Shown here piece by piece: positions 47,227-59,062 of a stretch of DNA of 64,000 bases. Every line of letters starts with the position of its first letter. Within the stretch, counting starts at the first letter, position 1. The notes beneath the pieces were generated by a model that worked only from the letters and a program-made list of their open reading frames with translations, did not search any database and was not told the origin of the DNA. Position numbers and translations under genes: made by a program. This DNA comes from Hyaloscypha bicolor E (taxonomy: Eukaryota > Ascomycota > Leotiomycetes > Helotiales > Hyaloscyphaceae), in the NCBI RefSeq assembly GCF_002865645.1, contig NW_020194594.1, positions 62,001 through 126,000 on the forward strand, read 5' to 3'.

Positions 47227-47948
47227 CCCAAAAAATATTAATTATATTTAATTAAATCAATTATTATGTGAAGTATATATATATATCTTTTATTTATAAA
47301 ATTACTTAGAGACTCTTTGTTGCATGGCAACTGCGGGTTGGTCACGTGAGCCCACCACACTTGACCACATTCACTGTACTTAGTATTGCAATGTTTTGGA
47401 GTTGACGACTTGATTTCTCAGCTCACGCGGGCTAAGCACTCTAAATATGCATCCAGTATATAAACTACAGTGTATCAGTGTACATTCAGTTCCGACATTT
47501 GGCTCTGGCCATCCGCGCCACACTTCTCTTCCTTCCATATCTCAAATATATTACATTCAACCACATTTACTGCAATACACTTTTTTTTTTAATATCTGAA
47601 TTTATCTTTATATTCTCTCTTGCCTTTATATACTCCTGTCTTCTTATAAACTTTATTTTTCTAATATTTATATCACTCACGTGTTCCTTCACGTACACCT
47701 TTCTCACGTGATTATTTCTTTTCATTACTAATTCTTTTTCTTCTTCTTTCACTTAAAATAAAGCTATATAAAAGTTTAATGAAATCTTATATTAAGTCTC
47801 ATATAGTACCCTAGCCTTTAGCTCCTTTTATAAACTCACGTGACGAATTAATCAATTATAATTTAATTATTAGGTTTCTGACTTAACTTAATTTAAATTA
47901 ATTGCCGTCTGATAATTATAATTAATTAAATTATTTGACACACCGTCT
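47216..47948. mobile_element. Probable MITE with short inverted ends
   Basis: The left end GCAGTGTGTC (47217-47226) and the right end GACACACCGTC (47937-47947) are imperfect inverted repeats (GTGTGTC exact), each followed inward by AT-rich TTAATTA-type sequence. TA dinucleotides flank both sides, as expected for a Tc1/mariner-type target duplication. The 0.73 kb interior is AT-rich with several CACGTGA motifs and a chance 77-codon hydrophobic frame (47478-47711), but no transposase. It abuts the truncated HET relic. Confidence 0.4.
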
Positions 47949-49238
47949 AAGCTCAAGCCACCGCATAACTCATATTGCTCCCGAGTAATTGGAGGGGCAT
48001 TCTCTCCAGGGAACCCCACTGGTGGCCCAAAGTCATGTATCCTTAGCTATTACTTGGCCCGGAGGTTGGTGTCAGAAGCAACCCAATCACGTTAGGATTT
48101 TCGGGCAGTAGCACGTCAAGCAGGCGTGACGGAGACTCAACGCCAAGGTTGCCGAGGGGGTACCTTGTGAGACACTGCTCTCTCCAGCCTCTTGTAATCT
48201 TGAAGGTCGTTTCTGAAGCAGTGCTGTCTCCAATTCGGGGTATTTTTAGCGTTATGGAATAATCGATCTCTTTCGGTGTGGTTTCCTAGGGATTCCTCCC
48301 CATTTCCTATTCTAAGCGGTCAAGGGGAACTGCAGGGTAACCAAATTCGTGGTTGAGAAATTTGCCCAGACTGGGAAAAGCTGTCGTCAACCATTTCTGG
48401 TTATATTGAATCGATATCACGTGGATAGAGTGCTAGATGTGTCGTGTCGTGTAGACACTGCATGGCGTCGACAACCGTAGTATCAATGCGCGCCTGGTAT
48501 TCATCTGTTAAAGCCCTCCGAGAAGGACCAAGCAGATTTTACACCCTAGAAAACTGGATTGGAGCAAGCTTAGATAGCTACTATGATGCGTGTGGTCATC
48601 GCGATCCGTTTTCACCAGAATTCCACAAACATGGATCGACAGACTAAACAAAAACATGGTCGACGTGGTCTTGAGGAGTTCATGATATATCAATAGTCGT
48701 TGTGCAATGAGGGCTGAGACAAGATAGCAGCCTCGAAACTGAGCATTCTGGCATCCTATGACATCACTGCCTCTCAACCAGCACCGCCCTCTCTTTAACG
48801 AGCAAAATGAGCTCACGTCTAGAGAGCTTACCAACTCCCGGGGCAGGGCAGGTCTCGCCAGTGCAGAATCTATTTTGGGAAACAACAAGTACCATCTCAA
48901 AAGAGTTGGTTCCAAAAAGAGGTGAACGGTGTGAAGGCGGCGAACACATTGATTACTACTCATAAACCAAGCAAAACCAAAGAGAACGAGAGCCTGAGAG
49001 CATGTAAATCCAGTCGAGTTGCAAAAAAGGAGGCAGCCTACAACAGACGTGTATACCATCAAATCAAACTGTCAACCCAGCTTAGATCTAGATGTAGAAC
49101 GCCACAGGCGACGGGTGTGGTGTGACCTGATTCTTTCGCTGAAGTCCTTCTATGCCCTCATCTCCAGCTCAGATCTACTAGTGGATCCTGCTGAGCCAGC
49201 TGTAAGCACCTGCCCCATATATTGAACCTCAACGCGGA
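47949..49238. other. Gene-poor stretch, unassigned
   Basis: Overlapping frames (for example 48508-49062 minus, 184 codons) show no domain and start without context. Codon patterns do not favour one strand. This may be decayed gene DNA or regulatory sequence of the C2H2 gene's 3' side. Confidence 0.35.
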
Positions 49239-50382
49239 TCAAATGTCCGCACCCTGAAAGAAACCTGCATCCTCGTCAACGGTTGTAATTGCACCTCCCA
49301 TGTATGTATCCGAGTAGTCTAGACTCATTTCGAAGGGTTGCTGGCCTGAATAGTTGTCAACAAGTTGCCGAGTAGGTCCGGTGTGTGAAGAGGTTAACAA
49401 GGGTGGCATCGGATACAAGTAATCAAGGTAGTTTATCGATGTCGACGAGGTGATGTGCTCCGAGTTATCGACAGGGAACGAAGGAGCTGCAGACATTCCC
49501 GTTTGTGAGTCTGACGCTGTGTAGCATCCCTGTTGATGCAGATGATTTTCTTGAAAGCTTCTGTAAGGCGCATTCACTGTGTGTGGCGGAGTGATGGTAC
49601 TGTTTGTGAAAGGCTCATTTGCAAAGGCTCCTCCGGTGAGTATTGGATCAAGAGACCGGGAGTTGTGCTGATGGCCAGAAAAGACTGGCGAGCCCTTGCT
49701 CAAGGGTTCTATATCATGTGCGGCAGTGGACGTCGGGTTCGAGGGAGTGGGTACAGTTGTAGGCGTCTTCCAGAACCGAGCGTGAGGATTCTCGATGGCG
49801 TTTCGTGGGCCAGTGTCAAGCGAGTTGCCGTTATTCCAATGTACTACTTCGCGGTCAGAGAGAAGCCATATCGACTAAATTCGCAGTCAAGACTTACGAC
49901 CCTGCTGAAGTGCTCGAACCTCCTTCCTCAGTCCATCGTTTTCATTCCGCAGCGCATCGTTTTCCCAGATAAGGGCCTCTGGTCGAGAATTTTAGCCCCA
50001 TAGTTGAATCGAAAGTGTTAAACCTACCAATTTCCTCCCGATGGGCTCTCCCTACATGAGTATGGAGTGTCTCAAATTTTTGATACGGTTTTGTTGAACA
50101 TCGGGGAATGTAACAAGAAAAACCGCCCGCAGAGTGGGCCTTGGTACGCTTCAGATGACGGTCGAGTCCTTTCTTCCCAGTGAATGGTGACTTGCATTTT
50201 GTGCAATAGGCACGCTTGTTGATAGATGCTGAGGTCTCCAGTGTGTTCTTGGAAGTTTTCATCTTCAGTTGTGACAATCGTCGAGGATGGAAGGAATACT
50301 GGAAAACTGAATGAAACCCAATACCTACGACTCCTTTATACCGGTCACCACTGTCGGGAGCCTGCATGATGTCTTGCTCCAT
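49239..50382 (-). CDS. C2H2 zinc-finger protein with coiled coil
   Basis: Exons 50028-50382, 49898-49978 and 49239-49846 give 347 residues. Two fingers are visible: Cys 60 and 63 with His 76 and 83, and Cys 90 and 95 with His 109 and 114. Directly after, the small second exon encodes a heptad-like helix (IWENDALRNENDGLRKEV), probably for dimerisation. The C-terminal half is polar, rich in Ser, Thr, Pro, Tyr and Gln, as in activation domains. The introns (49 and 51 nt) have GTAGGT and GTAAGT donors, the second a CTGAC branch. It is most likely a transcription factor with unknown targets. The first exon could start further upstream, but no better ATG is seen. Confidence 0.75.
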
Positions 50383-51926
50383 TTGTCCTTGGGGCCCTTG
50401 AGCCCAAGTAAGATAGCAAGCAATGGCTTTGCGAACGTCCAGTCAACTCCTAATATCTGTCCATCCATCATGAAGGTGCAGCGATGTCTGGTCGTCCTCG
50501 AGGGTATTGTAATGACCAGATGACGCTAAAACGCAGTGGAACAGAAAGATCCTCCTTGAAATAGTCTATCAGGTTTAGTCATAGACGAGTCTGCATGTCT
50601 GACAGCCCGTGGGAGACTGTTGTATTTATTCTGTTTGACGATGCCTGGTGGTGCTGTTCGGAGGCGACGTTTTCCCACATTCAAACAGCAAACCTTTGTA
50701 AAATAAAGCTTGATAAAGCAAGGGAGGCCCATCGCGTACAGGGGTATCAAAAGGGTTCCCACTCGGCCGAGGCCCTCATCACACTGGTATATCCTTGTTC
50801 TTACCTGCTATTGGCCGAAGAAAATTTGATAACGCCCGAGTGGCGGACTGAAGATCTCACTTCGCAGGTGTTTGCAAGTTCGAGGAATAGTTTGGCAATG
50901 GTGTCTTGTCGAGTCACTCGAGTGCCATGCCTTCCTCAAGATTTTCGAGGCCCCCACGGCTTGTTATTTTAAGCTAACCGCTAGGCGGCGTTAGGGCAGG
51001 TTTGTCTCTCTCATTTAAGGTCAAGCCTCGACTTCTCAGGGGGTGGCTATGTGCACAAACCCCCAAGAAATTTGCAACAACTTTATCGCAATTATTTCTC
51101 CGAGCTTCTTGGAGACAAAAAGACAACCTCAAACAATAGTCCTCTTCGATAGAGACTTGATGCCGAGCCGGCTAGTTGACACTATCTACCGGACTTCTGC
51201 CAGTTTCGCGATGCTCAAGCATAGAGCCCACCGCACCCGCAGCGAATGTTTGTTGAGCAGTCCAAGGAGACCAAATTTTGCACAAGCATCGCAAGGTGAG
51301 GTAGATGAAAGTCCTTGAAATCCAGTCTTCACTGACGATATTGTGAGTAGGAAAGACTGCCTTCGATGGAGTGCCACACTTGATACACCTACTGAAGATC
51401 TAATCCGCGAACGATCTCCGACCACAATTACTCGAGACCCGAGTCCTCAACCTCGATTCACAAGCACCTCAATTCGCAGAAACGAAGCTACTCCAATTTG
51501 GGAGAAGCAAAAGAATACCGCGGGAAGAAACTGTAATCAAGGAGGAAGTGCCTCGAATTGCTTTAGAACTTTCCATTCCTTGCGCGGTCCTCTGACGCGG
51601 TATAAAACAAGCCATCATGGGAAAAGGAGCCTATTGCACTTGCAGATTTGGCCAAGGGAATTACAGGCTACCGTCTGCCTCCTGCGCGGAATTACAACGG
51701 CCTGCTCCTTCTGGCATCACGCAGGGGGTCTCTGTCCCCTCCTGCGAACATAAATTGGGTCGAGCGATTCAAGTTGCGCCAGTCTCCATTCCACATAAAT
51801 GGTCTTTAGAGCGCTAAATCGAATCTATATCAGCTTTTAACAAGGCTTCGCGACATAGAGATTGATATTTTTGGAGCTGCTTTTCTGGGAACTCGAAAAC
51901 ATATTTTCCATTATGGCTCAGTTGAT
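50383..51926. other. Gene-poor stretch with small frames
   Basis: Short plus-strand frames (51043-51318, 51343-51753, 51617-51817) are separated by what looks like an intron (GTGAGG ... CACTGAC ... TAG, 51294-51350), yet no combination gives a recognisable protein. The 51617 frame has a MGKGAYCTCRFG start with five Cys and could be a small Cys-rich peptide. Nothing firm can be called. Confidence 0.3.
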
Positions 51927-52203
51927 ATGAGTGTACCGATTCAGGGCAAATGTGCGGAAGCTAATTGTTTTATTTGTACTCGTTCTGCTACGCCTTGTGT
52001 CAAGTGAGTGCGCTCTCTAGTAAGGGAGACTTGCATTGGCTTCTAGGTCTTCTTGTGGTTACTGCCCTCCTTCAAATACTGGGGCAGCCTGCGCGGTTCT
52101 GGAACTTCCCCGTTGCGGTGTTTTGCTCGAGATAAAACGTCTTATCTTACAGCCTCGGAGGGCCTTTGGTAGCCCTTTTGGTGTTTTGCTCGAGCTCGAG
52201 TAA
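51927..52203 (+). CDS. Possible small Cys-rich protein
   Basis: Two exons (51927-52003 and 52047-52203) joined across a 43-nt GTGAGT-TAG intron give 77 residues with Cys in a dense pattern (KCAEANCFIC, ATPC, SSCGYC, AAC, PRC). There is no signal peptide. A five-codon ATG frame precedes the start. The 3' end contains a direct repeat GGTGTTTTGCTCGAG (52116 and 52180 region). It could be a zinc-binding or effector-like peptide, or chance; the open frame kept across a well-formed intron is the only support. Confidence 0.25.
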
Positions 52204-55184
52204 TCTTCAAAGCGCATGTCGTAGCATAGGATACGGAAATAATGTGTCCTGAGCGTAAGTTGTTAAGCCTTACTGCCTTTTAACTCCCTTCTCAATTGGA
52301 AAACGTTGCTCTTATATCCAAAGTCATTGTTTGCTTTCCTCCACACCATCGCGGATCCCTGCATACTCCTCACATGGATATTTTCTTGAAGTCGCCTTTC
52401 TCCAAAGGCTGAAGGTATTCTATGGGATGGGTACACGATTGCCCCATCAACACCCTCGATATAAATTGCACAAACCTCTCTCTTATACGAAGTCCTGGAA
52501 TCGCAATCAAGTTCAAGATACAGAATAATCGAGATTTCTTGAAGTTCTTCCAGTGTCCTCTCCTTGGCCTTTCAAAGGCGTTGCGCCACAACTTGGCCGT
52601 CAATCGGAATTGACCCTCCGGCGAAGATACTACAAAGAGCATCGCGTCGTTGTCCCAATTGAGATTGGTGCATCTCTATCCATGCATCTCTATCGAGGCC
52701 CGATTGAAGGTGCATCCTGACAAGCGTCGCACCAGAATCCTAGACGTCACTTCGCCATAACTTCCGACCCGCATACATCTTACACTTCTTTATCCTCTCC
52801 TCACTTAGGTCTGCTGCACACTCCTGGCCGGCTTCCACGGCAGTCGTCGAGGTGAGCGCAGGTGGCAAATTGATCGTTTGCGCAGGGGAGTTCTGTTAGG
52901 GATACGTACTGCTCATTATACCAGCATCCTTACTGCTACGGTACGATTCTGAGCCCGTTGCATCCGACCTGAGTATCCCCAATTGCAACCGTCGAGTCCT
53001 CTTCTCGGCATTATAGATTTTGGGGTCCCGCCTACTGACCCTTAGTTCGTGCAACTACCTTGACGTTCAAAAACATATCTGAGATCAAAAGTGTAAGGGG
53101 TTACATATCCGCTAATAGAATGCACGGATGTGTGGAAGACCGTGACATTTGTTGGCACATTGCATTGTGTAGTGACCACCTGGGGACACCTGCTTGGGAG
53201 CGGCATTGTCGAAATCCAGAGTTCAGGCACGCTTTCAAATTTAGAAAAAATTATACCCTTCACAATGGTAAAAACCGGCTTGTATTTGGAAACACTAGAG
53301 TTAGTAGCAATGGAATAGGAACACTGGACTTGCTAAACACGGCGAACAGCATAATTCCTGGAATTAATATACACCTAAACTTGTGATCAACACTCACTAC
53401 TACCTCGACTTTCAGCTTTACTTGAGCCCCATCAGCCCCTTTCACGCGACAACCCAAATGCAGATATTCCTCCATAACATGTGACATAAGCCTAGCACAT
53501 CTCCGCCACCCAGTACATCAGAGGCACAGCACACCTCTCCAGCCCTATCCAATAGGTATCCCCATCGTTCTTGTCACCGTTCAGCCCTATATTGCCTTTC
53601 CCACCTCAAATATGAAAACCATTCACGACTATCACCTGACTCTCCCCCCTTCCTATCCCGTTCAATCCAGAAAAGCAACAAGAAAACGGAGGAATCTTTG
53701 TTGCAAATCGACAAAATCGTCGCGTTCCGAGAGCGCCAATTCTAGAGGTCCAGATATACGAAGAGTGGTTCTTAAAAACGGGACCAGCCAGTGGCGGCAG
53801 CGCGGCGCGCCACACCTATTGCTTTTCATGCCAGCGGCGAGAGGCCGCCAACCAGATAGAGGTTTTGCCGATAGTGGGAAATGCCCTCTGAGATGGACGA
53901 ATGGTGGTGACGGATGTGAGGGTTCGGGTTACCTAACATAAACTGAGTTTGCTGTGTTTTTGCGAGTGAGTTTGGCGATGAAAGTCGAAAATGGGGGAAT
54001 GGAGAGGATGGGCGAATCACAGGCCACTGCATACGGCGCAGGTATCGTGATTAGTTATCAGGTTCGGGTACGTGGAAGGGTTGCGCGTGGTTGTTGGTAT
54101 TGTGGGATCCGAGGGAGAGAGTGTGAATGGTTGGAATTTACGATCACGGGATGCGGTACGAGGCCTGAAGTTTGAAGGGAGATAAGCTGAGGTTACTTTT
54201 TGTGAAGTGTATGAGGCCGGAAGGGCGGGTGGTGGGACGAAGCGAAACGCGGAGGCGATGTTGGGCAACCGGGTTCTTGGGTTCTCAGGATGGGCTGAGA
54301 AAAAGGAATGAAAGCCTGACGATTGTGAGCGTGAGATATCACTGGACAGTGGAAGCACTGGGAGAGCATTGGAGTGAGGATGCGGAGCAAGCCGATTACT
54401 GAGAACTTGAGCCTTTGTACTGTAAGCGTCCGAATTCGAGGTGTGTGAACCATAAGTAGTATGCAGGTGTTCGTGAGAGCCGAGGGGAAGTTTCTTTCGA
54501 GGGAAGTGGGTCGAGAGCTCATCAGCTGACTGATAACTGGACAGACGTGCAACAAAAAGATGACCTTCAATTGAGTTGCATACCTACCAAGGGTATTAAG
54601 ATTGGTCACCTGACGGAAATCTATGAGCATGATGAATATGGGAGGTTTTGAGCCAGCGTTGAGTAAGAAGTTATAGCAGTAATACTTAATCAAGTCTTGC
54701 TGCTCTGAAGCCAACAAGTAAAACTCCTTTGATGCAAAAGCGAATGGAAGTGTTTGAGATCAGAGTCATGTGATAAGGTGGCCTTCAAAGGTGGGTTTAC
54801 CTAATCACCCCCCACCAACCCTTTCCCAAAAGATGATCGTCCCGAACGCCAGTCCATTTTGAATACATGCGCTCCTGCAACAACGTTTTCCCAGGCGCTC
54901 AGCCTTATCAATGCGAGAATATGACTGCGTGCTTTCCGTTGAGCGGGTTCTCCTGCCTGGATGAAGCCGTGCAATTGCCAATTGGTTCGAAGCCCATGGC
55001 TTGCTTGCATAGGATTGAAACATCGCCAGCCTCGTTACTTCTCGGGTTTCTCAGCCGCACCAACTCAGGACGAGACCTATCTTTCGCGAAGATAAGACGG
55101 AAGGCCTTCCTCAAAGCCTCGGGCTCCGTTCCACGCCATTTGCTTTGATTCATCACTTCGATAGAGGCGGTCGAATCGCTCACG
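52204..55184. other. 3 kb stretch without a supported gene
   Basis: Minus-strand frames at 52370-52642, 53042-53263, 53260-53487 and 54193-54717 look partly protein-like but have no known motif, and none can be joined by good splice sites. Plus-strand frames overlap them. This may be decayed coding DNA. The last few hundred bases are the promoter of the membrane-protein gene at 55185. Confidence 0.35.
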
Positions 55185-57367
55185 ATGTCAAGCTGTCCTG
55201 CCCTGGATTGTGCAAATGCATTGCAGGTTCCTCCTCCACTTCAACCAAACCCGGACATCTCTGGCATAGGTGTAAGAACTCAATGTGGCTTATTTCTGTG
55301 GCGTACTCACCCGTGCAGGTCCTCGTTGGATTCTTTGCTACTGCGTATCTGGCCTGGATTCTGCTCGTTATACATTATGTATAGGTCTTCGATCCCGCTG
55401 AGGCTAGTCTTGCCAAGGAGAAGCGCCCAACGAACCCCATCGATAAGATGCTTGTGGAGTTCATCACGAGAATTACCAAGCGTCCAGAAAAGACCAAAAA
55501 GATATGGAGCAATGCTCTGGAAAAGGTACGATTCTAACAAACCGAATGAGTCATGAACTGACTCCGATTAGATGATCCTTATGATGAGTGATCAACAAAT
55601 GATCACTGGCATTGCACTAATGGTCAGCGCAATAACACAATTGCGTTGCGGCATATCGGCATACCACTGGCAAATCACCATTTACTTGGTGTGGTTTTCT
55701 TCCTTCACACACTTGGCCACGTTGACATTCCTCCGGGGATATCTACATGAAAATTCGCCACTGCGATGGTGGAGGCTTTTCTTCATGACAGCCTTGATTG
55801 GACTGCTAACAGCGGCTCTGGTACCTACAAGGCGCGGAGACTGGCTCCCTGACGACCAAACCGCCATGAGTGGTACGCCAGCACTATGCATGTTCAATTA
55901 TCCACGAAGTCCCCCTGAATCTGCGTCATTGATAACTATGCTTTTCTCAATCCTGGTGCTAAGTATAAGCTACACTACTCGAGCAATCAAGCTCTTCAAA
56001 TGGAGCTCTGAAGCCAGCAGAAGGATTTTTCGCACGATTCCTGGAAATGCATTCAAAAAGCATCTTGAAGTCCTCTACACTGGTAGCCAGAAAACCAAAG
56101 CCAACAAATGGATATTCTATATTCCGTATTATGTCATTTTGGCAGTCTTTCTTGTCATAAGGTCATGGATGGATTTCCTGGAGAGCATGTTCTGGGAAGT
56201 ACGCTAATCGCTCACTCGTACCCGTACGTTGGCCTTGACGGTAACAGTTTACTACAGATAACCTGGCTCCTGATTGCCTTACTCTGGGGTACTCTTCGGC
56301 TACTTTCTACTAGGAACTCCACTATAGATCAGGACAACGATATTCTTGTGGAGAATTCTTGGGGTTTCGGCCAATGCCTTTCTACCGCAATGGTTCTTCT
56401 TTTGCTTTTCTCGGGCATCGAGACATACCTTGGTGAGATCCTGGTGATTGACAAGTTCATGAAAGTTACTGACTGATGAACAGAAACCAAACGGCTTATT
56501 GCACAGAGTTTATTGACTCCCCCGCAAAATGTGGACAATTCATCGACCGGCAATGTCGACGATGCTGAGAACAGAGCGGTTTTGCCCCCTTCAAATGGGG
56601 ACAGAAACACTTCCGCATCCCCTGAGACATCGCCAATCGAACGTGCTTCCGCAGAAACTGCAGATATTACTGATCATGGAATCGTTGCGACCGAGACGGA
56701 CGACCAGTTGCAAAGAATTACACGATCAGCGACCGTCCTAAGCTGGGAAGAAAGATCAATGGAAACCTCGTCCCGCCGACACAATCCAGTCCAGATTGTC
56801 GGTTCCCTTTTCGAGCTTGAAAGATCCCCTAATACTGCATCCACACACCCCGAAACGCGTATTGAGCCGCAACTCGCTCCACACATGCGAGATTACTATG
56901 ATGACAAGTGGTATAGAGGTCTGGTTTATCATAATTTCCTCATAATTACCGTACTTTCGGGCGGAATCTTAAGTGGTGCAAGTGGCAAGACCGCCGGTTT
57001 TGACGGCCTCTTCGGCAATGCACGACACGTGGGTGCAATGATGTTGCATTTATTCAATTGGGTACTGGTATATGCTCCCCTGTCATCGTGTTTCATTACC
57101 TTGCCTTATGTTCTGTTCCGCGATACACACAGGATACGCTTGAAACGGATCCACACGTTTGCTTCTCGCGTTTACTGGTACCAGATAACTGCGTTGGCCT
57201 TTGCTTTTTGTCTGTTGTTCGCTGTACCTAGTGTATCCTGGAAGGCTCTTCTACCAAAGAATGGGGATGCTTTGTTTGCCTTTTGGTTTTATTTTAGCAT
57301 TTTTTTCGGATATCGTTGTTGGTATAAGGTAATATACGAAAAGTTGAAGAGAGAGGCGAGGACTTGA
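55185..57367 (+). CDS. Polytopic membrane protein with one in-frame TAG
   Basis: Exons 55185-55271, 55319-55525, 55572-56198, 56258-56432 and 56484-57367 join in frame to 660 codons. Intron donors are GTAAGA, GTACGA, GTACGC and GTGAGA, all 46-59 nt. The N-terminus has a PDISGIGVLVGFF segment leading into the first helix, followed by a charged linker, at least six further helices and a long Ser/Thr-rich hydrophilic stretch before two or three last helices. This matches a widespread but uncharacterised fungal membrane-protein type. Codon 51 is TAG (55382-55384), between the first helix and VFDPAEASLAKEKR, with the frame continuing intact. A CAG or TGG codon is the likely ancestor. No splice pair of normal length removes it. 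Otherwise the gene looks functional; start at 55572 would lose the first helix. Confidence 0.75.
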
Positions 57368-57815
57368 GTGGGCAATGCGAAGAATGGCTCTGAGCTTGAG
57401 GAGTAGATCCTGCCCTTATTCCAAGGTTAATTGGATGGGCTCCAAGAAAAGCTGCCCTAGAGTTGGAACCGATCAAGTTGTAATCGAGCTTGGAGACACT
57501 GATGATTGAGCCTACGTGCAAGCCGAAGGGCAAGGAGGTCTGGGAATTGAGGAGAGTTGGGGTTGAAAGTAGCTAGATGTTTGAGAGGAGGTTCTACCAC
57601 CCCTAACAATTTCTTTGCCAGTCCACTTCCATTGCCGTTACTCAAAAGCCATGTTTTCTATCACCGGACTCGGCGGGATATCTATTGCTCACTGCTTGAA
57701 GATGTTCATTAAAACCCCGAAACTTTTGATGCTCTAAATGCAAGTAGTTCAACGTTCTTCAACACAAAGGTGGAAAATATGAGATACCCAAGCCATGTGA
57801 TATCTCCAATCTAGT
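57368..57815. other. Convergent 3' intergenic region
   Basis: It lies between two convergent genes. No frame, repeat or structured element is recognised. Confidence 0.4.
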
Positions 57816-59062
57816 TTATCTCGCATCCCCAGATCCCCGTTCCAGGAACCTAACCGTCCCAGTCTTCGCATCCATAATACACCCAAAATGCGTACACTCG
57901 TTCATAACCGGATACGCTCGGACCCATTCCCTCAACCTATCCTCCCTCACCATCGGCGGCTTCAATTCGAAAGCCTCCTCTCTCTCCAACGCTTCATTCA
58001 GTCTCTTCTCATATCTCCTTCTCACACCATCCCATTTCTTCTGCACACAAGCTCTCCTCTCCTCGCTCTCTTCAACCAGAGCTTCTATACCTAAAACTAT
58101 ACTCTTCTTGTTCTGGGCATGTTCGGCAGGGTCGTCGGATCGGGTATCGTGGTTCGTGTGCACGATGAATTCCTTCGAGTTGCGGATCTTGGCTCCGATG
58201 AGGTCTTTCTCTATAACGGTAGTCGCCTCCCCGTCACATAAGACGAGATAGCAAGGCGCCGTCTTCGACTGTGCTATGGCGACCGTCAAGCCCATGGTTG
58301 GCAGGGGCGGTGGTCCAGCTGGGTCGGGAAAAATAGTATTCCGGAGGTGAGACGCGATTGCCGGACGGAAGCCGAAGATAACGAGTAGTTGATGCAGCCT
58401 TAGCTTGAAATTCGAGCAGCGATGGTTTGGGCGGAAGTTCAAGGATATCGACAGCCCTTCTCTGCTTCCTGTTAGCACGTGATATTCAAGAAGTACAGTT
58501 GACTCACCTCACGCCCGTCAGAACGCCCACAAAGCCGGCATAAGTAATTGTCCTCGCAATCACTTTCTCAGGTTCGTCGCTCTCCGACCGTATGAACTCG
58601 AGTTGAACCAGCACATTCCTCAAAGGATCCATCCCCCAGTCCAACGTCCGGAAATGCAGCATTCTCTCTTCTTCCCGCCCCGGAGCTCTCCTCCCTCCCC
58701 TCTTATCAAGAGAAGCGATGACCGCACCACTCGTACACCCCAATAAACTATCCAGCAAAACATTCAACGCAATAATAATATACAACGCAACTCCGCTTGC
58801 TTTGGCAATACCTTTCAACTCTTTCGTTTCTTCGGGAGAATAGACACGTCTCAAGAGGATGGAGGCGAGAAACTCGATCCAGCGGCGGAGTTGCGGCCAG
58901 GGGATCATGGTTGAGAGGACTTCGTCGAAGAGAGGTGTTATTTCTCGCATTTTTGGGACCGAAATCGATTGCGACTTGGAGGTAGCGTTGTTCTGGAGGG
59001 AGGGAGAGGTCGATGCGGTAGGTTGGGATGGGCTCGGGCCGGACTGGAGCTCTGGGTGCCAT
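57816..59062 (-). CDS. Acid-ceramidase/NAAA-like hydrolase with a frameshift
   Basis: Exons 58508-59062 and 57816-58461, intron 58462-58507 (46 nt, GTGAGT, GCTAAC branch). The N-terminal segment IPTYRIDLSLPPEQRYLQVA resembles the N-terminal beta-subunit segment of acid ceramidase and NAAA. The LLGCTSGAVIA motif (Cys about 109) supplies the catalytic nucleophile of this Ntn-hydrolase superfamily, followed by RTLDWGMD. These enzymes cleave N-acyl bonds in ceramides or N-acylethanolamines. The frame breaks between DFGPK and MREITPLFDE at a T5 run (58950-58954, A5 on the coding strand); with one base fewer the model is exactly 399 residues. No signal peptide is present, so a cytosolic or peripheral enzyme is likely. 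The break is either a sequencing error or inactivation. Confidence 0.75.
58950..58954. other. Homopolymer at a reading-frame break
   Basis: Five T on the plus strand (five A on the coding strand) mark the exact point where the N-terminal and catalytic frames of the ceramidase-like gene part. No GT-AG pair spans it. Confidence 0.6.

Noticed and set aside
47478..47711. 77-codon very hydrophobic frame as a membrane protein
   Set aside because: It lies in the AT-rich interior of a probable MITE; T-rich DNA gives Phe/Leu/Ile codons by itself.
48508..49062. 184-codon minus frame as a gene
   Set aside because: No motif, and the opposite strand is equally open in parts; composition does not favour coding.
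54193..55183. Minus frames overlapping the promoter of the membrane-protein gene
   Set aside because: No domain and no joining splice sites; the later part overlaps the well-supported plus-strand gene start.
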